DNA of 64,000 nt from CAJQQY01 sp964564545 (GTDB taxonomy: Bacteria > Bacteroidota > Bacteroidia > Chitinophagales > Saprospiraceae): positions 136,886 through 200,885 of the forward strand of contig CAZMBP010000084.1 in NCBI GenBank assembly GCA_964564545.1, read 5' to 3'. Positions 1 to 7,448 of the stretch are shown here, piece by piece. Made by a program: the position numbers and the translations under genes. Each line of letters starts with the position of its first letter. Positions within the stretch are counted from its first letter, which is position 1. Below the pieces are notes generated by a model. The model had not been told where the DNA came from and did not search any database. It saw only the letters and a program-made list of their open reading frames with translations.

Positions 1-1
1 T

Positions 2-901
2 GAAGGTTGGCAAAAAGATGTTTTTGATTTTTACACTTTCAAGGGTGCTAAAAATTTGAGAGATAAATTGAGAGAATGGGAAGGAGGAAAAATGGTGGTT
101 CATATTTGTGAGATGCCAATTAAGTGTCCTGTTGCCCCATTAGAGTTTGCGTTTTTAGCAGATTCATTTTTTATCAACAAAGACATGAGAGACAAAGTTG
201 ATATTACTTTTGTCACTCCTATGGATGGTGCTTTTACCAAACCAACCGCTACTAAAGAATTAAATCATCTTTTAGAAGAGAAGAATATTAAGATCGTTCC
301 TAACTTCAATATCGAAAAAGTAGATAATGAAAATAAAAAAATTGTCGACTACGGAGGTGCAGAAGTTGAATATGATTTATTGGTAACTGTTCCAACGAAT
401 ATGGGTGATCCGATGATTGAGAGATCTGGTTTTGGTGATGATTTAAACTTTGTACCTACCGACAAATCAACCCTTCAAAGTAAAGTGAAAGAAAACATTT
501 TTGCTATCGGAGATGCTACAAATATTCCTGCATCAAAAGCAGGATCTGTTGCTCACTTTGAGGCAGAAATTTTATTAGAAAATATTTTAAGATTCATCGA
601 TGGAAAAGAACTCAAAGCTTCTTTTGACGGTCACGCCAATTGTTTTATTGAGACTGGCCACGGAAAAGCATTGTTGATTGATTTCAATTATACTCACGAA
701 CCAGTAACTGGGTCTTTCCCTTTACCAGGTGTTGGTCCACTTCGATTATTGAAAGAAAGTCGAATGAATCATTTTGGCAAATTAGCCTTCCGCTGGATTT
801 ATTGGAACATGTTGATTAAAGGAACTCATATTCCTTTTGTTTCCTCAGCAATGAGTACAGCTGGAAAAGATTTAAAAGAAGAAGAAACTCCAATTTTATA
901 A
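2..901 (+). CDS. Sulfide:quinone oxidoreductase-like FAD/NAD(P) oxidoreductase, 3' part
   Basis: The reading frame is open to the left edge, so the N-terminal Rossmann (GxGxxG) part lies outside. The visible 300 or so codons hold IKCPVAPLE, which matches the CxxAP active-site cysteine segment of sulfide:quinone reductases (SQR). They also hold IFAIGDATNIPASKAGSVAH, the second FAD-binding motif with its Asp, and a C-terminal NCFIETGHGKALLIDFNY segment typical of type III SQR-like proteins. Such enzymes are peripheral membrane flavoproteins that oxidise sulfide and pass electrons to quinone. The next two genes, 19 bases apart each, are sulfur-relay proteins, which supports a sulfur substrate. 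The substrate itself is inferred; a general NAD(P)/FAD-dependent oxidoreductase cannot be excluded because half of the active site is not visible. Confidence 0.75.
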   Translation, partial: EGWQKDVFDFYTFKGAKNLRDKLREWEGGKMVVHICEMPIKCPVAPLEFAFLADSFFINKDMRDKVDITFVTPMDGAFTKPTATKELNHLLEEKNIKIVPNFNIEKVDNENKKIVDYGGAEVEYDLLVTVPTNMGDPMIERSGFGDDLNFVPTDKSTLQSKVKENIFAIGDATNIPASKAGSVAHFEAEILLENILRFIDGKELKASFDGHANCFIETGHGKALLIDFNYTHEPVTGSFPLPGVGPLRLLKESRMNHFGKLAFRWIYWNMLIKGTHIPFVSSAMSTAGKDLKEEETPIL

Positions 902-920
902 ATATAAAAAGATAAATGTC

Positions 921-1232
921 ATGATGGAAAGAACTTATGCAGGTACTTGTGTCTATTGTAGCGACCAAGGTTATTTAACTCAACTTGATCAATGGAATCG
1001 AGAAATCGGAAAAGAAATCGCAGCTGAAGAGGAAATAGAAATGACTGATAAACATTGGGAAGTAATTAATTATCTCCAAGAGCAATGCAAAAATGAAGTT
1101 GCCTTAACTATTAGAAGAGTAGGTAAAAGTGGTGTGGTAAGCATCAAAGAATTTTACTCACTATTCCCTGGAGGTCCATTGAAAAAAGCAAGTAGAATTG
1201 CTGGAATTCCAAAACCAGTAAGTTGTATTTAA
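921..1232 (+). CDS. tusE: TusE/DsrC/DsvC-family sulfur carrier with single C-terminal Cys
   Basis: A protein of 103 residues (102 if the second of two adjacent ATGs is used). It fits the DsrC/TusE family: the early GYLTQLDQWN segment, the TDKHWEVINYL helix and the C-terminal flexible arm LFPGGPLKKASRIAGIPKP ending in SCI. The penultimate Cys (C102, called CysA in DsrC) is present. The second arm cysteine found 11 residues earlier in true DsrC proteins (CysB) is Ser91 here. The protein should therefore carry a persulfide like TusE rather than form the DsrC trisulfide cycle. Two extra N-terminal cysteines (CVYC) are unusual. It sits 19 bases after the SQR-like gene and 19 bases before a DsrE-like gene, so the three are very likely one transcript. 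Confidence 0.85.
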   Translation: MMERTYAGTCVYCSDQGYLTQLDQWNREIGKEIAAEEEIEMTDKHWEVINYLQEQCKNEVALTIRRVGKSGVVSIKEFYSLFPGGPLKKASRIAGIPKPVSCI

Positions 1233-1251
1233 CGAAATAAAAACCAATAAT

Positions 1252-1743
1252 ATGAATAATTCAAACGGCGAAAAGAAAAAAGTAAAAAAGATGATGCTGA
1301 TTTTATCCAAAGCAACTTTGGATAATGCATATGCTTGTTTTATTCTTGCCAATGGAGCAAGAATGGAAGGTATTGAATCAGAAATATTTTTCACCTTCTT
1401 TGGATTGGAAGCCATCCAAAAAGAGAAGTTAGATCACCTTCATGTTGCAACTGTTGGAAATCCTGCAATGCATATTCCCACTATGTTGGGAGGATTACCA
1501 GGCATGGAAGCTGTTGCCACTAAAATGATGAAATCCAAAATTGAGAAATTAGACATTCCTCCTATTGGAGAATTTTTAGAAATTCTTACTGCCTCAGGTA
1601 CTAAACTTTGGGCCTGTAAATTAGCAATGGATATGTTTGATTTAAAAGAGGAAGATCTTATTGAAGATATTGATGGTGTGTTGACTGTTGGTGATTTTTA
1701 TGCACGAGCAGAGGGTGAAGGAACGCATGTAGTTTTCATCTAA
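1252..1743 (+). CDS. DsrE/DsrF/DsrH-like sulfurtransferase family protein
   Basis: A soluble 163-residue protein with the DsrE fold pattern. A first beta strand (MMLILSKATLDNAYACF) is followed by an Ala/Gly-rich helix, the strand IESEIFFTFFG, a MHIPTMLGGLPGMEA loop and KLWACKLAMDMFDL carrying Cys122. The family passes persulfide sulfur between partners; Cys122 is in the position of the sulfur-accepting Cys of DsrE2-type proteins. It is the last gene of the SQR-TusE-DsrE cluster and is followed within 35 bases by a strong hairpin terminator. The lysine-rich N terminus carries no signal peptide, so it should be cytoplasmic. Sulfur transfer to the TusE-like neighbour is inference from gene order. 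Confidence 0.85.
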   Translation: MNNSNGEKKKVKKMMLILSKATLDNAYACFILANGARMEGIESEIFFTFFGLEAIQKEKLDHLHVATVGNPAMHIPTMLGGLPGMEAVATKMMKSKIEKLDIPPIGEFLEILTASGTKLWACKLAMDMFDLKEEDLIEDIDGVLTVGDFYARAEGEGTHVVFI

Positions 1744-1776
1744 GATACTGTTGAAGTACGTTAATTTTAAAATCGT

Positions 1777-1811
1777 AAAAGCCTTGTTAGAAATTCTAAC
1801 AAGGCTTTTCT
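1777..1811 (+). terminator. Rho-independent terminator after sulfur cluster
   Basis: A perfect 14-bp stem, AAAAGCCTTGTTAG (1777-1790) with CTAACAAGGCTTTT (1796-1809), closes a 5-base loop and is T-rich on the plus-strand exit. The A-rich 5' side lets it also serve the convergent minus-strand gene ending at 1840. Confidence 0.85.
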
Positions 1812-1839
1812 TTTTCCAGGAGTCAAACAAAATCTAATT

Positions 1840-2337
1840 TTATTTAGTTGCTTTTTTAATCAATTTAAAAGCCCAATCATAATGGCTTGAAGTGGCTGAA
1901 ATTAAATATGCTCCAAGCGAAGTTGAGCCAGTCCATTTATATCTTTTCTTTTCAAAAAGTTCTTCATCTGAATGTTTTTCAATTATATTTTGAACTTGTT
2001 TATAGCTTTTTTTCAAAAGAGATTTGGCCTTTTTAAGCTCTATGTTTTGGTATTTATCAAAAATCCATCTATTCAATTCTGGTGTAGTTTTCCAAGTGTA
2101 TCCCTTGGCTGGCATATCTGGTTTTTCTCCTGACATCCCAACTTTATACCAATCTAACATCATCAAATGCCAATGATGTAGATGCGCTAAAACATCGCGA
2201 ATATTTCTATTCATCGTTCCTTTGGGGAATTCTTTAAGCTGCTCTTCTTTGCTTTTTTGCTCAATGAAATCATTAAGCTTTTTAAAGTTCGCTTGACTTA
2301 ATTCGAGTAGATCAGATTTGGATTTTGGTCTAGGCAT
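1840..2337 (-). CDS. ClbS/DfsB-type four-helix bundle protein (DUF1706)
   Basis: A 165-residue protein that looks like the ClbS/DfsB family, relatives of the DinB/YfiT four-helix bundle fold. It starts MPRPKSKSDLLELSQANF, has the family segment NRNIRDVLAHLHHWHLMMLDWY with clustered His residues, then GYTWKTTPELNRWIF and a C-terminal SLGAYLISATSSHYDWA. ClbS protects colibactin producers by hydrolysing the toxin's cyclopropane, but most family members in other bacteria have no known substrate, and nothing nearby suggests a toxin cluster. It is a single gene facing the sulfur cluster terminator, and it lies just downstream of hemN on the same strand but behind that gene's terminator, so it is probably transcribed on its own. 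Confidence 0.8.
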   Translation of the reverse strand: MPRPKSKSDLLELSQANFKKLNDFIEQKSKEEQLKEFPKGTMNRNIRDVLAHLHHWHLMMLDWYKVGMSGEKPDMPAKGYTWKTTPELNRWIFDKYQNIELKKAKSLLKKSYKQVQNIIEKHSDEELFEKKRYKWTGSTSLGAYLISATSSHYDWAFKLIKKATK

Positions 2338-2379
2338 GGTTAAGATTATTTTATTAACTTAATAATCAATTCCTAGGGG

Positions 2380-2423
2380 TTTAGATAGAACATGGATACT
2401 GCGGCATCCATGTTCTATCTAAA
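2380..2423 (-). terminator. Strong hairpin terminator of hemN
   Basis: A perfect 18-bp inverted repeat, TTTAGATAGAACATGGAT (2380-2397) with its complement at 2406-2423, lies 8 bases past the hemN stop codon and upstream of the ClbS-like gene. The T-run after the stem on the minus strand is short. Confidence 0.8.
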
Positions 2424-2430
2424 AAGATGT

Positions 2431-3777
2431 TTAAACCACTTGACTAAATAGCTGAGTGGTCGGTTTTTTCGCCCAAAGACGTTGATCAAAAGCCATACAA
2501 ATATTTCTAATAAATGGCATTCCAATTTCAGTCACCGTGATTTGATTTGGTAAAACTTTTACCAGTCCATCAGCTTCCATATCTTTTAGTCGAGGCATAA
2601 TTTGACCAAAATATTTAGCTTCATCGTCATTCCAAGAAGTAGTATGCTGACACATCAAAGCGGTGATATGTTTTCTAATCACCACATCTTCTTCAGAATG
2701 TAGGTGTCCTTTAATAATTGGAATTTCACCTTGAGCAATTCTTTTTTGATAAGCTTCGATTTTCTTTTCATTTTGCACGAAAGCAGTTCCTGAATCACTA
2801 ATTGAAGAAGCACCTAATCCAATCATCAAATCAGTATGGAAAGAAGTATATCCCATAAAATTCCGATGAAGTGTTCCACTTTCTAAAGCGATATACAAAT
2901 CGTCAGTTGCCTTAGCAAAGTGATCTAAACCAATTTCAAAGTAGCCATCTTCCTGCAATAACTTTTTCCCTAACTCATATAAAAATTGCTTCTTGTCTCC
3001 TAGCGGTAAATGCTCTTCAGAATATCCTCGTTGGCTTGGACTCACCCAAGGTACGTGCGCATAACTATAAAATGCAATTCGATCAGGTTGCATTATTTTC
3101 ACTTGTCGCATGGTTTCTTCAATGTGATGTGGTTCCTGCAAAGGCAACCCAAAAATCAAATCAAAGTTGATGGAATCATAACCTAACTCTCGACTCCAAT
3201 TGACCACATTTTCAACTTGCTCAGTCGTTTGATGCCTATTAATAATCTTTAAAATTTCTGGCTCAAAATCTTGCACACCAATACTGATTCGATTAAATCC
3301 TAGATCTCGAAAAGTCTGCAAATGTTCTTTGGTGGTACTCCATGGATGCGCTTCAAAACTAAAAGCATGATCTTCAGCAATATTTGCCTTGTCAAAAATT
3401 CCTTTCATCAAGCGTTCGATTTGCTCTGGAGAAAAGAATGTTGGAGTTCCCCCACCAAGATGCACTTCTTTCAAAGTTGGCTTAAATGGTAAGTGTTCCA
3501 AATACATATCCCATTCTTGTAACAATGCATTTACGTATGGTAATTCTACCCCGTGGTTTTTTGTAATTCTTTTGTTACAACCACAATAAGTGCAAAGACT
3601 TTCACAAAATGGCAAATGAATATAAAGACTAATTTCACTATTATTAGTGAAGGTAATATTGAATCTTTCTGCCCATTGAGATTCTGTTGGTGCTTCTGAT
3701 TGCCAATAAGGAACAGTTGGATAACTAGTGTACCTTGGAGCTGCGACATTGTATTTATTTATTAAATTTGGTTGCAT
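2431..3777 (-). CDS. hemN: Oxygen-independent coproporphyrinogen III oxidase (radical SAM)
   Basis: A 448-residue protein of normal HemN length. It opens with KYNVAAPRYTSYPTVPYW, the family N terminus, followed by the radical-SAM cluster motif at C58, C62 and C65 (CESLCTYC) plus the extra C67 typical of HemN. Also present are the glycine-rich HLGGGTPTFF motif, the RISIGVQDF segment and INFDLIFGLPLQ. It converts coproporphyrinogen III to protoporphyrinogen IX without oxygen, in the cytosol, using SAM and a [4Fe-4S] cluster. The ATG start leaves little room upstream. It is transcribed away from hemJ, which acts on the product of this step. A CRP/FNR-like palindrome lies about 85 bases upstream of the start, which suggests oxygen- or redox-dependent control. 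Confidence 0.95.
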   Translation of the reverse strand: MQPNLINKYNVAAPRYTSYPTVPYWQSEAPTESQWAERFNITFTNNSEISLYIHLPFCESLCTYCGCNKRITKNHGVELPYVNALLQEWDMYLEHLPFKPTLKEVHLGGGTPTFFSPEQIERLMKGIFDKANIAEDHAFSFEAHPWSTTKEHLQTFRDLGFNRISIGVQDFEPEILKIINRHQTTEQVENVVNWSRELGYDSINFDLIFGLPLQEPHHIEETMRQVKIMQPDRIAFYSYAHVPWVSPSQRGYSEEHLPLGDKKQFLYELGKKLLQEDGYFEIGLDHFAKATDDLYIALESGTLHRNFMGYTSFHTDLMIGLGASSISDSGTAFVQNEKKIEAYQKRIAQGEIPIIKGHLHSEEDVVIRKHITALMCQHTTSWNDDEAKYFGQIMPRLKDMEADGLVKVLPNQITVTEIGMPFIRNICMAFDQRLWAKKPTTQLFSQVV

Positions 3778-3861
3778 TTTTTTATTTTTTTATGACAAAG
3801 TTCAGGTGCAAAACTCCTACTTTCGCCATCCAATAAAGGTGACATTAATTATCATTAACTG

Positions 3862-3875
3862 GTGATTTTTGTCAC
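3862..3875. promoter_or_regulatory. Putative CRP/FNR-family operator between hemN and hemJ
   Basis: GTGA-TTTTTG-TCAC is an exact match to the half-site spacing of CRP/FNR-family operators (GTGA, six bases, TCAC). It lies 22 bases before the preferred hemJ start and about 85 bases before the hemN start, in a 120-base divergent region. Its distance from hemN would suit an activator site near -41 if the leader is about 50 bases. The regulator is not in this window. This is a sequence match only. Confidence 0.5.
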
Positions 3876-3897
3876 TATCAAAAAAATTACTATAAAA

Positions 3898-4440
3898 ATG
3901 ATCCATACTTTTTTCAAAGCCTTTCATATTATTGGATTTGTTGCTTGGTTTGCCGGACTTTTTTATTTGGTGAGAATATTCGTTTATCATTCAGAAGCCA
4001 AAGAAAAGCCTGAAGTTGAAAAGGATATATTGATTAACCAATATAGAATCATGGAAGATCGAGTCTATAAAATTATCACCACTCCTGCGATGTTTTTTAC
4101 TATTTTTTGCGGAGTTGGAATGTTAGTAATGAATCCAGTATTCTTGACAATGGGATGGATGCAGATCAAATTGGTTTTTCTAGGATTGCTAATTGCCTAT
4201 CATTTTTATTGCAAAAAAATCACCGATGAATTAGCCCTAGGAATCAATAAGAATACTTCTTTTCAATTTAGATTATTAAATGAGGTGCCCACCTTGATTC
4301 TGATTGGAATTGTCTTGTTGGCAGTTTTTAGATCTCAACGAAATGGTTATTATATTTTTGGAGGTTTGTTTTTCCTCACTATTATTTTTTATATAATTGT
4401 TAAAAAATATAAAACTTATCGGGAGAAAAAGACGACTTGA
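3898..4440 (+). CDS. hemJ: HemJ-type protoporphyrinogen oxidase, membrane protein
   Basis: An integral membrane protein of about 180 residues matching HemJ (UPF0093/CopD-like). The N-terminal helix FKAFHIIGFVAWFAGLFYLVRIFVYH has the conserved His pair, MEDRVYKIITTPAM follows, then the MGWMQIKLVFLG helix with its Trp and Lys, and RLLNEVPTLILIGIVLLAVF. HemJ oxidises protoporphyrinogen IX to protoporphyrin IX. I start at the ATG at 3898; a GTG at 3862 in frame lies inside the putative operator and adds residues not seen in the family. The C terminus has an extra helix (YYIFGGLFFLTIIFYIIV). Transcribed divergently from hemN, which supplies its substrate. Confidence 0.85.
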   Translation: MIHTFFKAFHIIGFVAWFAGLFYLVRIFVYHSEAKEKPEVEKDILINQYRIMEDRVYKIITTPAMFFTIFCGVGMLVMNPVFLTMGWMQIKLVFLGLLIAYHFYCKKITDELALGINKNTSFQFRLLNEVPTLILIGIVLLAVFRSQRNGYYIFGGLFFLTIIFYIIVKKYKTYREKKTT

Positions 4441-4472
4441 ACTAAATCGTAAAATCTGTTTTTTGGGATACA

Positions 4473-4515
4473 AAAAAAATCCTTTTACAGATTACTCTGT
4501 AAAAGGATTTTTTTT
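4473..4515. terminator. Bidirectional terminator between hemJ and 4540-5124 gene
   Basis: AATCCTTTTACAG and CTGTAAAAGGATT pair perfectly around a 6-base loop, flanked by a run of eight A residues on the left and nine T residues on the right. The two flanking genes converge here, so one hairpin can end both transcripts. Confidence 0.85.
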
Positions 4516-4539
4516 CAAGCTAATTCAATTAGCTTATTC

Positions 4540-5124
4540 TTATTTTTCCTCCTGTTCACCATAAAAACTATTCCCAAAAAACAAACTCGCTTCACTTTCG
4601 ATATAACCAAAAAGATGTAAAAAATTACTTCTAGGTTTTTCCACTTTTTTTAACTCTAAAGAATGGCAACCAATTTTACTTCCAGTAATCATAACTTTTA
4701 GCAGATTATCCGCCATCGTAAAATTCAAATTATTTTCATCCTTAGTTTTTTGTTCTTTCCAAATAGATGAAAAGGGAATCATCCCTAATTTGATTTTTTT
4801 CGCTTTTCCCACTTTATCTAATCCAGTTAGAATTCTCAAATCTTCTTTGTAATCCAAATATTCCCAAGGCTTAAATTGCATTTGGATGACCGCTAAAATC
4901 TCATTGTCATTTGTAATAACGAGATCAGGTTTTATTCTGTCGAGGTCATATTTTTTCAAATAAAAAGTTGGAGTTGTCCATATTTTGTATTTTGGAAATT
5001 TCAATCTAAGCTGATGATACATTTCCGCCTGCAATTGTTTTTCGATAATAACTTCTCCTTTTTCTAAAGCATCTCTAATTTCGTTTTCCCAAATTCGGGT
5101 TATCTTTTTTTTGATTTCTTCCAT
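4540..5124 (-). CDS. Hypothetical protein, possibly a degenerate PD-(D/E)XK nuclease fold
   Basis: A 194-residue soluble protein that I cannot name. After an acidic/basic N-terminal helix come EKQLQAEMYHQLRLKFP, then IKPDLVI, then ILAVIQMQFKPW. This order (helix with Glu, PD at the end of one strand, next strand) resembles the PD-(D/E)XK nuclease fold. The expected Glu-x-Lys on the second strand reads Gln-Met-Gln here, so even if the fold is right, catalysis is doubtful. No signal peptide or membrane segment is seen. It stands alone between hemJ (convergent) and a histidine kinase (same strand, 94 bases upstream). An ordinary housekeeping protein of unknown role is equally possible. Confidence 0.6.
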   Translation of the reverse strand: MEEIKKKITRIWENEIRDALEKGEVIIEKQLQAEMYHQLRLKFPKYKIWTTPTFYLKKYDLDRIKPDLVITNDNEILAVIQMQFKPWEYLDYKEDLRILTGLDKVGKAKKIKLGMIPFSSIWKEQKTKDENNLNFTMADNLLKVMITGSKIGCHSLELKKVEKPRSNFLHLFGYIESEASLFFGNSFYGEQEEK

Positions 5125-5218
5125 TTCTTTTTTCTATTAAAAAATTGAAGTGCGAAGCTAGTTGTTTTTAATGGTTTTTTTCAAAAAAAAAATAACGAAA
5201 GACAAGGCTTCCAAAATA

Positions 5219-7045
5219 TTATGATTCCTCAAATTGAAATTCCTTAAATTTGGTTTTAGCCATCTCCTTATCCTTATTGTAAACTTTTACAGGAATTTGA
5301 AAAAGAACTTCCGTGCCACCTTCCTTTGGAGATTGAATTTCAATTTGACCGCCATGTGACTCAATTATTTTTCTACATAAAGCTAGACCTATTCCTGTTC
5401 CTTCATATTCATTAATGGAATGTAATCGACGGAACATTTCAAAAACTTTATTATGATATTCTTCACTTATCCCAATTCCATTATCTCTTACCGAGAAGTG
5501 ATGAAAGCAAGCTGATTTGGTATAATGAACATGAATAAAAGGCATGGCGCTTTTATTATATTTCATACCATTTTCGATCAAATTTTGGAAGACCTGGAGC
5601 ATTTGTGATTTGTTCGCATAAAATTCAGGAAAGGAATTACATTCGATTTTTGCATTTGTTTTTACAATGGTTTCCTGAAGATTAAAATCAACCATCACCA
5701 TTACATTATCTAATTTTACCTTTTCTAAGTGCTGGGTTTTATTTGTAACTTTTGACAACTCCAAAACATCTTCAACAATCTGTAGCATATTTTTAGAATA
5801 CAATTTTAAATAACTTAAAAACTCTGGAATTGCATCATAATTTTTTGTCCAAATTGACTTTTCCGTCAACCCTACAAAACTGATAATATTTCTTAGAGGA
5901 GTTTTTAAATCATGAGATGCGATGTAGGCAAATCGTTCCAATTCTAAATTGGATTTTTTCAGTAACTCATTAATTTGATTATTTTTTCGCTCCTCAGTTT
6001 TGAAACTCGTAAAGTCATTAGCCACTATCAAGAATCCAGTTTTTAAGTTTTTCTCATTATATATAGGTGTAAGTTTGAGTTCATAAAATAAACGATCTTG
6101 ATAATTAAGTTCACTAGTTAAGAATTGGCCTTTCTCAACTCCATCAATAATTGATTGATTAAAAAAATCAAGTTTGAATACTTTAAGAATTTTAAAAAGA
6201 GATAATCCAGATAACCTTGTTCTTTTTAGTTTAAAAGTTTTTACACCTTCTGGGTTGATATAAGTTATTCGCATCTGCAAATCAACTAAAATTATAATGC
6301 TTGGAATATTATTTAAAATATCATCCAATACATGATGGAGAGATGTTTTAAATAATTTAAGATTAGAAAACACACTTACCCAAGTCAAAATTATTAAAGC
6401 CAAAAAAGGAGCAAACAAAAAATACTTCCCTTTTTCTTCTGTAGGAGATACTAAAAATAATAAGGTCATTCCAGTCGGAACAATCACTATAGCTGAAAGC
6501 ATCAGCCACATCCATTTTTTCTTTACTTTACCTGAGATTTTATTGTAAGCAGAAAATATCATCGCCATCATCCCTATAAGGGTCAGATACATCCAAGTTG
6601 CCATGCAAATACTATAACTATGAGAAAAAATTATTTGGTAAGTCCATAGACCTTCTACTTTTTCCATGATAAAAGCATCACGGTAGGAATTAAAAAAATA
6701 AATAAACAATACAAATGTTGAAAGTATATAACTGTAGAAAGAAGTGCTTTCCATTTTGGAAAAACCATTTTTTGATTTTGCTTTCCTTTTAGTCCAAATG
6801 GATAAAAAACTTAAAAAGATTATTCCATGTATCAGAAAAAAATGGATAGGATATAAATATTGAATATAATCTTCGGATGCTCTCAAAATTTCAATTTCAG
6901 TCAATGTGATCAACGAAATAAATATGATGGTCAGATACATCAATTGATAGCTTACTTTTTTCAACTTAAATGAGTAAGACTTGAAAAGTAAGAATAATAA
7001 ATGCACAAAGATGATGGTCCATAAAATTAATAAGCCTGGTATCAT
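5219..7045 (-). CDS. Sensor histidine kinase: 7 TM segments, PAS, HisKA, HATPase
   Basis: About 608 residues. Seven hydrophobic segments fill the first 240 residues (MIPGLLILWTIIFVHLLFLL onward), followed by a PAS-like domain (DDILNNIPSIIILVDLQMRI to LIVANDFTSF). A HisKA domain carries the phospho-acceptor His in ASHDLKTPLRNI. The ATPase domain has its N box NLIENGMKYNKS, G1 DNGIGI and G2 GTGIGLALCRKII. No receiver domain is attached and no response regulator gene is adjacent, so the partner is elsewhere. I start at the ATG at 7045, just before the first membrane segment; a TTG at 7099 would add 18 polar residues and is less likely. The signal is probably sensed in or near the membrane. Confidence 0.85.
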   Translation of the reverse strand: MIPGLLILWTIIFVHLLFLLFKSYSFKLKKVSYQLMYLTIIFISLITLTEIEILRASEDYIQYLYPIHFFLIHGIIFLSFLSIWTKRKAKSKNGFSKMESTSFYSYILSTFVLFIYFFNSYRDAFIMEKVEGLWTYQIIFSHSYSICMATWMYLTLIGMMAMIFSAYNKISGKVKKKWMWLMLSAIVIVPTGMTLLFLVSPTEEKGKYFLFAPFLALIILTWVSVFSNLKLFKTSLHHVLDDILNNIPSIIILVDLQMRITYINPEGVKTFKLKRTRLSGLSLFKILKVFKLDFFNQSIIDGVEKGQFLTSELNYQDRLFYELKLTPIYNEKNLKTGFLIVANDFTSFKTEERKNNQINELLKKSNLELERFAYIASHDLKTPLRNIISFVGLTEKSIWTKNYDAIPEFLSYLKLYSKNMLQIVEDVLELSKVTNKTQHLEKVKLDNVMVMVDFNLQETIVKTNAKIECNSFPEFYANKSQMLQVFQNLIENGMKYNKSAMPFIHVHYTKSACFHHFSVRDNGIGISEEYHNKVFEMFRRLHSINEYEGTGIGLALCRKIIESHGGQIEIQSPKEGGTEVLFQIPVKVYNKDKEMAKTKFKEFQFEES

Positions 7046-7448
7046 GCGATCTTGTTTTTTAAGTTCTAAACTCTTTTCGGGTTCTAAACTAATGGACAAT
7101 AAGCCACCTTTTGAATCTTATGAAATGATAAAAAAATACCTAGTTGTTTCCTCAAAAAGGGAAACTAAGTAAAAGCTCTACTAATAATATTCTTAGGTGA
7201 ATTCATTAGGGGAGCTTAAGGGCGAGATGCTAAAGATCAAATTAGATGGGAGTTATTGTTTATTTTAATCAACTATATACCATAAAAATGAAGCCAAAAA
7301 TGATGATTTATTCTAATTTGAAAAGAAAATCACCAATCAATGATTTTTTTTTTTAGAAAGTGTCACATTTTAAATTAATAAAGATATAAGTAAGTGAAAA
7401 GACCTTCTCGAGAAATAATTATTAATTAAAATTGATAAAATCAAAAAA
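7046..7448. other. Intergenic region, 0.4 kb
   Basis: A divergent spacer between the histidine kinase and the Cys-rich lipoprotein. It is AT-rich and must hold both promoters. I see no RNA gene or convincing small ORF. Confidence 0.4.
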
